Assembly: GCA_946413525.1 (NCBI GenBank)
Contig: CAMKKZ010000008.1
Coordinates: 85,114-149,113, forward strand
From: an uncultured Oribacterium sp.
Lineage (GTDB): Bacteria > Bacillota > Clostridia > Lachnospirales > Lachnospiraceae
Length of the DNA: 64,000 nucleotides
Direction: 5' to 3'
Made by a program: the position numbers and the translations under genes. Within the stretch, counting starts at the first letter, position 1, and the number at the start of each line of letters is the position of its first letter. The notes under the pieces are model-generated. The model was not told the DNA's origin. It was given only the letters and a program-made list of their open reading frames with translations, and searched no databases. Below are positions 59,321-64,000 of the stretch, piece after piece.

Positions 59321-60013
59321 TCACATATCATCTTCATCGTCTTCATCATCACTGTCATCATCCATGGTTTCTTCGTCACTGTCATCATCCGCATTTTCCA
59401 TATCGCTGTTGTCATCGTCATCCCCTTCATCATGATGACCAGCCATTGACCTCAGTTCCTCAAGCAGCGAATCCAGGTCAATGGAGCTGCCATCACTGTT
59501 CGAATCATGACTCCTCCGCAAAGACAATTCCCTGGAATTCTCGCATTTTTTTATCGCTTCCTTTGCTTCCGCTCCATAGTAAACAATATCCAGAATACCG
59601 GGGAAATAGCGGTTGAGCATCGCGGCGCAGCAATGGACGCTGTCTCTGAGCACATTATCCGATGGTTCCAAATCATCGCAGTCAATGAAGCTTTTGTATC
59701 TTATCTCTCCATCATTAAAATCAAACTCAAAATTTCCATTTTTCAGGCCGTAATTCGCCCTGCTCAAAAACTCTGCCATCTCGGCCATCTGGGATGCATT
59801 CTGTGCATCCGCGCTGATTGGACTAAAACCATAAACAACAACATCATCAAAATGCACATTAATCAGATAAGTAACTCTATGCAGTTTCTCTCTCAATCCG
59901 AGAGTGAATGAGAATATTGCTCTGTCTTCATCAAATGAATACAACCATTCAGATTTCGACAGAAAATTTTTTACAAGATTCACTAGTGCCTGAGAACTAT
60001 TATTACCAGCCAT
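59321..60013 (-). CDS. YbjN-like protein with acidic tail
   Basis: The 230-residue protein has a core of about 150 residues that resembles YbjN / type III chaperone-like folds (SEWLYSFDEDRAIFSFTLG, VTYLINVHFDDVVVYGFSPI, EMAEFLSRANYGLKNGNFEF). The last 45 residues are almost only Asp, Glu, Ser and Met. AAGGAGGAAAA precedes the ATG. No partner gene is adjacent. A cytoplasmic chaperone-like role is a guess from fold resemblance. Confidence 0.7.
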   Translation of the reverse strand: MAGNNSSQALVNLVKNFLSKSEWLYSFDEDRAIFSFTLGLREKLHRVTYLINVHFDDVVVYGFSPISADAQNASQMAEMAEFLSRANYGLKNGNFEFDFNDGEIRYKSFIDCDDLEPSDNVLRDSVHCCAAMLNRYFPGILDIVYYGAEAKEAIKKCENSRELSLRRSHDSNSDGSSIDLDSLLEELRSMAGHHDEGDDDDNSDMENADDDSDEETMDDDSDDEDDEDDM

Positions 60014-60084
60014 TTTTCCTCCTTTTTAGTTGTTAATTATTATTTACTCAACTTCATCTTAAAAACAAGAAAAAGATAAGCATG

Positions 60085-61419
60085 TCAGCCAACCACCCTA
60101 TGCCAGAGGTTCCAGACATCTTCAACTGTAAAACGGCTTCCTGTCAGGGAGAGGTGATGATCCGCCGCAAGCTCAGGTGTGTAATCCTTCAACAGGTACA
60201 CCCAGTTTCCTTTCCCATTATAATGCATGAAAGTCGGGATAAAATCAAAGGCATCCACTCTGCAGCCCTGGCTGTCTTTCACGATCTGTACGCTGGCCAG
60301 GCCTCCCAAATCCTTCTCCATGGCTGTCTGCGTGCAAACAAAGTTGCCACAGCTATAAAAAACCACGGCGCTCCCTCCTGAGGATGTCGCAATCCTCCCG
60401 AAGGGCTGAATCACATGCGGATGCGCGCAGATAATGAGGTCCGCGCCGCATTCTGCCAGCTCCTGGATATAATTCATCTGCCAGGCCGTGGGCGCGAAAT
60501 GGTACTCCTCGCCGATATGCAGAAAGCATACGGTCAGATCCGCTTCCTGCTCGGCCATGCGGACATCATTCAGAAATTTTGCCTTGTTCGACAGCAAATC
60601 CACCAAATATGGTCTTCCAGCCGGAAGGGAGAATCCATTTAGCCCATAGGTATAATTAAACAAGGCAAGTTTTATGCCGTTCTTTTCGATATAGTCAATG
60701 CTGTTGAAATCATCGGCAGTCTCATGGATGCCCAACAGCGTGATGTCCGGATAATTTGATTTCCAGAAATTCATCGTGGTCTGGAGCCCATAAAGCCCCT
60801 TATCCATAGTGTGATTCGTCGCGGAAAGGATGATGTCAAAACCCGCGTTCACCAAGGCATGTCCCATGGACTGGGGAGTTCCAAAAGTGGGATAACTGCT
60901 GACATAGGCATTGTTATCCACGAAGATCGTTTCCTGGTTAATGACAGCCAGGTCGTAAGACCTCACAAAATCCCGGACATTGTCATAAACAGGATTGAAA
61001 TCATAGCTGCCATCTGCCCGGAAAGCCTTTTCAAAAATGGGCGTATGAATCAGGTTGTCCCCCGCCGCAAGAAGGGTAAGGCGGCTTTGTCCTTCTGTAC
61101 TGCCATCCATTGAAACTCCTTCCCCGGAATTTGAGGCAGCCTCTCCTGCATCTCCCGTAAGGGCGGCTTGCTGGCCGTCCTGTTTTTGTGACATGCCGGA
61201 CTGCCCTTTGGAAGAAGCCGTCTCCTCATTGTCCCAGGCTTCGCTGACAGCCCCGGACATAATGGCGGATGAATCATCCATGGAAAGACCTATTCCGGGT
61301 CCTGTCTCCTGACCTGCGGATTCCGCATAACATTTGTTCGGCTTCTCCAGAAAACATACAAAAATCCCAAAAATCAGCACAAATTCAATAAGAACTGGCC
61401 TTTTCCATGAAAGTCTCAT
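60085..61419 (-). CDS. CapA-family poly-gamma-glutamate/metallophosphatase-like protein
   Basis: Exported or membrane-anchored protein. A single N-terminal hydrophobic helix (VLIEFVLIFGIFVCFL) is followed by a Ser/Glu/Gln-rich linker to about residue 110. Then comes the CapA domain with metal-binding motifs: LLAAGDNLIHTPIF, LAVINQETIF, ILSATNHTMDKG and IICAHPHVIQPF. CapA proteins are linked to poly-gamma-glutamate anchoring or wall glycan turnover; no capBCD genes are present. GGGGAGGAGAGGA precedes the ATG and starts right at the edge of a B/D repeat. Confidence 0.88.
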   Translation of the reverse strand: MRLSWKRPVLIEFVLIFGIFVCFLEKPNKCYAESAGQETGPGIGLSMDDSSAIMSGAVSEAWDNEETASSKGQSGMSQKQDGQQAALTGDAGEAASNSGEGVSMDGSTEGQSRLTLLAAGDNLIHTPIFEKAFRADGSYDFNPVYDNVRDFVRSYDLAVINQETIFVDNNAYVSSYPTFGTPQSMGHALVNAGFDIILSATNHTMDKGLYGLQTTMNFWKSNYPDITLLGIHETADDFNSIDYIEKNGIKLALFNYTYGLNGFSLPAGRPYLVDLLSNKAKFLNDVRMAEQEADLTVCFLHIGEEYHFAPTAWQMNYIQELAECGADLIICAHPHVIQPFGRIATSSGGSAVVFYSCGNFVCTQTAMEKDLGGLASVQIVKDSQGCRVDAFDFIPTFMHYNGKGNWVYLLKDYTPELAADHHLSLTGSRFTVEDVWNLWHRVVG

Positions 61420-61428
61420 TCCTCTCCT

Positions 61429-61690
61429 CCCCTATCAGAGTGGGTTTGACCACTCTGATTAAATGAAATAGCAAACTGCCTGCGGACAGCCCGGTTCCCT
61501 TTATCAGAGCGAGTTGGGCTACTCTGATTTCATCACAAGATGAAAATAGAACACCTACACTATAATAAATAACAGGATAATTATCAATCCCTTTTTCACC
61601 TACCCGTCTGATTCCTCACCTATCAGAGTGGGTTTTTTCCGCCATGATTTAGCAACAAGCCAACGCGGCAGTAGTAACAATGCTTCCGTG
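61429..61690 (-). repeat. B/D repeats upstream of capA, three units
   Basis: Units start at about 61430 (CTATCAGAGTGGGTTTGACC with CACTCTGATT), 61500 (TATCAGAGCGAGTTGGGCTACTCTGAT) and 61620 (CTATCAGAGTGGGTTTTTTCC). The first ends at the capA ribosome binding site. They occupy most of the 390-bp gap between the divergent capA and ydcF-like genes. Confidence 0.78.
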
Positions 61691-61810
61691 GCAAAGGCTT
61701 GAAGAAGTTGTATTTTTATGTTATATCCTCTGGCATGATATTTCAGGTTTTCCGAAGTATTCCTTGTGCCGCGAGGATAAACCTAAGCTTTAATAAAAAG
61801 GAGGGATGTC

Positions 61811-62566
61811 ATGAAAATACTATGCTTTGTCTTGTCCTGTGTGGGAATACTGTCCATCCTCTATGGCCTCAGCATTGCCATGGCAACTTCCGGCACTCTT
61901 TTTTTCCTGGTATGGTTTGCCATAGGCGCTTTTTCTATTCTCTTTTCCTTTTTTCTTTCGTCCGGCGCGTACTTCCTGCTTCCCCCCTATTTCAGGATCG
62001 CCTTTCAGTGCCTTCTCCTTCTCATGTCCATTGTTTTTTTCATTCTATTTTGTTACGTTCTCTCCGGCTTCCGCGAAGGGGGCGAGAAAAACCTTAACCA
62101 CATCATAATACTGGGAGCCCAGGTCCGCAAATCAGGTCCCAGCATTGTTTTGAAATACAGGCTGGACAAGGCTGTCGAATATCTTGCCGATAATCCGGAC
62201 ACGGTCTGTATTGTTTCCGGCGGGCAGGGCGCGAACGAGCCCGTAAGCGAAGCCCTGGCCATGAAGGACTACCTTGTGCTGAACGGAATAAGTCCTGATC
62301 GCATTCTCACCGAAGCGATCTCCACCAACACTGTGGAAAACATCCGAAACAGCATGTCTTTGATCAAAGGAGAACCGGGAAGAACCGGCATCGTTACAAA
62401 CAATTTCCATATGTTTCGGGCAATAAAAATAGCGGCATCCTGCGGTCTCAAAAACCCATACCCCATACCCTCCGCTTCAACGGTTTATTTCCTCCCAAAT
62501 AATATTTTCCGGGAGATCCTTGCCATAATAAAAGACTTGATGCTCGCAAACATCACAATCGGCTGA
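61811..62566 (+). CDS. YdcF/DUF218-family membrane protein
   Basis: The 251-residue protein begins with three probable membrane helices (ILCFVLSCVGILSILYGLSI, LFFLVWFAIGAFSILFSFF, QCLLLLMSIVFFILFCYVLS). The DUF218 domain then has HIIILGAQVRKSGPS, a second strand VCIVSGGQGANEPVSEA, and IVTNNFHMFRAIKIA near the end, matching the SanA/YdcF fold linked to envelope integrity. AAAGGAGGGATGTC precedes the ATG. It is divergent from capA; both act at the envelope. Confidence 0.9.
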   Translation: MKILCFVLSCVGILSILYGLSIAMATSGTLFFLVWFAIGAFSILFSFFLSSGAYFLLPPYFRIAFQCLLLLMSIVFFILFCYVLSGFREGGEKNLNHIIILGAQVRKSGPSIVLKYRLDKAVEYLADNPDTVCIVSGGQGANEPVSEALAMKDYLVLNGISPDRILTEAISTNTVENIRNSMSLIKGEPGRTGIVTNNFHMFRAIKIAASCGLKNPYPIPSASTVYFLPNNIFREILAIIKDLMLANITIG

Positions 62567-62582
62567 ATGCCTTTAGGAGAAT

Positions 62583-62718
62583 TGTATTCTGACTGCTCTG
62601 ATTTCCGATGAACAGACACGGCATCGCAGGCTACACGGGATCCTCTTTTATTAAAGTAATTTTGGGCCATTTTTATTGCCTGCTAATATCTGCGGCATCG
62701 CAGGCTACACGGCTCATG
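62583..62718 (-). repeat. B/D repeat, two D-type units
   Basis: CAGACACGGCATCGCAGGCTACACGG ends the first; CTCTTTTATTAAAGTAATTTTGGGCC starts the second, which ends in the same GGCATCGCAGGCTACACGGCTC. Confidence 0.7.
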
Positions 62719-62786
62719 TTTTCTGTTCAGTTTTATAATAGCAAACATACGTTTCTTTTTCAAGAGGGAATTATTGCTTCGAGAAG

Positions 62787-62908
62787 GATTTATTTGTTGC
62801 CCGCGAGCCAGTGTTTGTGAAATCCCTTAACTATACCGATAATGCAAGCGGGATTTATTTGCTGTCCGCGAGCCAGCGTTTGCCGCAAGGCAAGATCTGC
62901 CTTGCGGC
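62787..62908. repeat. 32-bp direct repeat and hairpin after the AEC gene
   Basis: GGATTTATTTG..G.CCGCGAGCCAG.GTTTG occurs at 62787-62818 and 62851-62882, 64 bp apart. The second copy runs into a hairpin GCCGCAAGGCA-GATC-TGCCTTGCGGC (62882-62908) that may end the AEC transcript, although it lacks a T-run. Confidence 0.65.
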
Positions 62909-62911
62909 GGC

Positions 62912-63820
62912 TCAAACAATCATAAGAAGCACGGACTGCATAAGGATGGCAATCATGATTCCGACCATGGTAACATCTGCCACCAGCGCGCCGGTATATC
63001 CCAGCTTCCGGGCGTAAATGGAAGCCACGGCGCTGGGGGACGCAAAATAGGCCATGACAAGAACTGTCCTGGCGAGGCGGGGAAGAGGTATCAGGAAAAA
63101 GGTCAGCAGGGAGAAAAGAATCCCTGCCAAAAATCTGAAAAGGATGAGGGAGATGGTATCCTTCCCATCCTCCCCGGACAGGCGGAATTCCAGACGCAGT
63201 CCGATCATGAACATGACCAGGAAGGAATTGGCGGAGGCGATCGAGGATGCGACGGTAATGAAGGGCTGCGGCAGGGACAGACCCGTGGCGGCAAGGAAAA
63301 GGATCAGCAGGTAAGCGTCCAATGGAAGGGACGAAAAAAGGGTTCCCGCAAGCTTCCGGAAATCATTTTTTTCACCGCCCCCGTTCAGAACCCGTACAAT
63401 GACAAAATTCATGCCCTGGACCATAATCGTATTCGCTATGTTGAAAGAAATCAGGTAGGCCATCCCCTCCCCGGGATAGAATGTTGACACAAAGGGAATG
63501 ACGGAATTGCCCACGTCATAACCGGATCCCGTCAGCATATGGACTCCGCGCAGCAGACCGTCCCTCCGGAGCCGGATAAGATAATTCGCCGTAAGCATGA
63601 ACAGATTCACAAGAAAACCCATTCCCATCAGAAGCAGAAAATGCTCATTCCACCGCACGCTGTTCGCGCTGGACAGAAAAAGGCAAGGCATCGTCACATT
63701 CATGATGATCGTGCCAAGGACCTGCGCGTCCTCCTTTTTTAATATGCGCAGTTTTTTGAAAAGATATCCCAAAATGATAATTAAAAGAAATGTCCCCGTC
63801 TGCAGTATAATTTTTCCCAT
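62912..63820 (-). CDS. AEC-family (auxin efflux carrier-like) transporter
   Basis: Membrane transporter of about ten helices: ILQTGTFLLIIILGYLFKKL at the start, IIMNVTMPCLFLSSANSVRW, the internal repeat with SFLVMFMIGLRLEF and the last helices VADVTMVGIMIAILMQSVLLMIV. Bacterial AEC proteins export malate or other organic acids or amino acids. At 302 residues it is of normal length. GGGGAAAAGTA precedes the ATG. The substrate cannot be told from sequence, and the neighbours give no hint. Confidence 0.9.
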   Translation of the reverse strand: MGKIILQTGTFLLIIILGYLFKKLRILKKEDAQVLGTIIMNVTMPCLFLSSANSVRWNEHFLLLMGMGFLVNLFMLTANYLIRLRRDGLLRGVHMLTGSGYDVGNSVIPFVSTFYPGEGMAYLISFNIANTIMVQGMNFVIVRVLNGGGEKNDFRKLAGTLFSSLPLDAYLLILFLAATGLSLPQPFITVASSIASANSFLVMFMIGLRLEFRLSGEDGKDTISLILFRFLAGILFSLLTFFLIPLPRLARTVLVMAYFASPSAVASIYARKLGYTGALVADVTMVGIMIAILMQSVLLMIV

Positions 63821-63939
63821 TACTTTTCCCCATAAAACGATGTATAGTAAACGAATTTGATATTTGCATTATAATTCTGCTCAGGATGGTCTACGGCAGA
63901 TTGATTCGCACGCTTTTGTGCAGAAACCAGGTTCGCATA

Positions 63940-63969
63940 CTATAACTCTTATGAAGTGACTTTTGTCAA
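63940..63969 (-). promoter_or_regulatory. Possible sigma-A promoter for the AEC transporter
   Basis: On the minus strand TTGACA (63969-63964) and TTATAG (63945-63940) are 18 bp apart, about 120 bp before the start codon. A TATAAT also occurs closer to the gene (about 63870) but without a good -35 box. Confidence 0.4.
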
Positions 63970-64000
63970 GTAGTAGTTTAGATACTATCAAACTTTTCAA

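Overview
The window looks like chromosome from a Gram-positive anaerobe of the class Clostridia, most likely a Lachnospiraceae-type gut or rumen bacterium. The grounds are strong AGGAGG-type ribosome binding sites, a CIRCE operator ahead of clpB, an RsbU/SpoIIE-type phosphatase, zinc-ribbon membrane proteins, and protein types I associate with that family (a TM1812-type CARF protein, an AlkZ-related fusion, an LCM methyltransferase fused to STAS). This is inference from gene content; there is no rRNA. Most genes lie on the minus strand, are separated by long spacers, and form few operons.

Layout. 1-3.2 kb: polysaccharide flippase (runs off the left edge) and a GT2 glycosyltransferase. 3.4-7 kb: copper module csoR-copA with two G-tract operators. 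7-13.4 kb: a three-domain DNA-binding fusion, a YccF protein, remnants of toxin-antitoxin and NamZ genes, an ATP-PPase-only GMP synthase, and an AAA ATPase whose TOPRIM-like partner is truncated by a repeat. 13.6-22 kb: clpB under CIRCE control, a DUF1080-like protein, a repeat-bearing lipoprotein and a class II UvrA. 22-31.5 kb: zinc-ribbon surface protein, FAD enzyme remnant, LURP-one protein, RsbU-like phosphatase, RtcB and a ferredoxin-type aldo/keto reductase. 31.5-41 kb: GNAT, orphan citF, orphan CARF-HEPN protein, SpoU methyltransferase, chorismate mutase, polA and a zf-HC2 membrane protein. 41-44.4 kb: a methyltransferase-STAS gene between ~108-bp inverted repeats, then tRNA-Leu followed by a tandem array of hairpins. 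44.4-64 kb: upp, a left-handed beta-helix protein, topB, galM, asd, a type IIA topoisomerase pair, a decayed tnpB, a phosphoribosyltransferase, an sce7726-type protein, galE, a YbjN-like protein, CapA, YdcF and an AEC transporter.

The most striking property is the intergenic space. At least three families of palindromic repeats (called A, B/D and C here) fill most spacers between unrelated genes, often in tandem, and sometimes cut genes short. In several cases (CARF-HEPN, phosphoribosyltransferase, capA, GNAT, galE) a B/D repeat ends within a few bases of the next gene's Shine-Dalgarno sequence, so it must form the proximal 5' leader. Two short elements carry terminal inverted repeats and 8-bp target duplications and are convincing MITEs. 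The main candidates for something undescribed are the B/D leader module, the orphan CARF-HEPN protein, the inverted-repeat-bounded methyltransferase-STAS cassette and the four-hairpin array behind tRNA-Leu.
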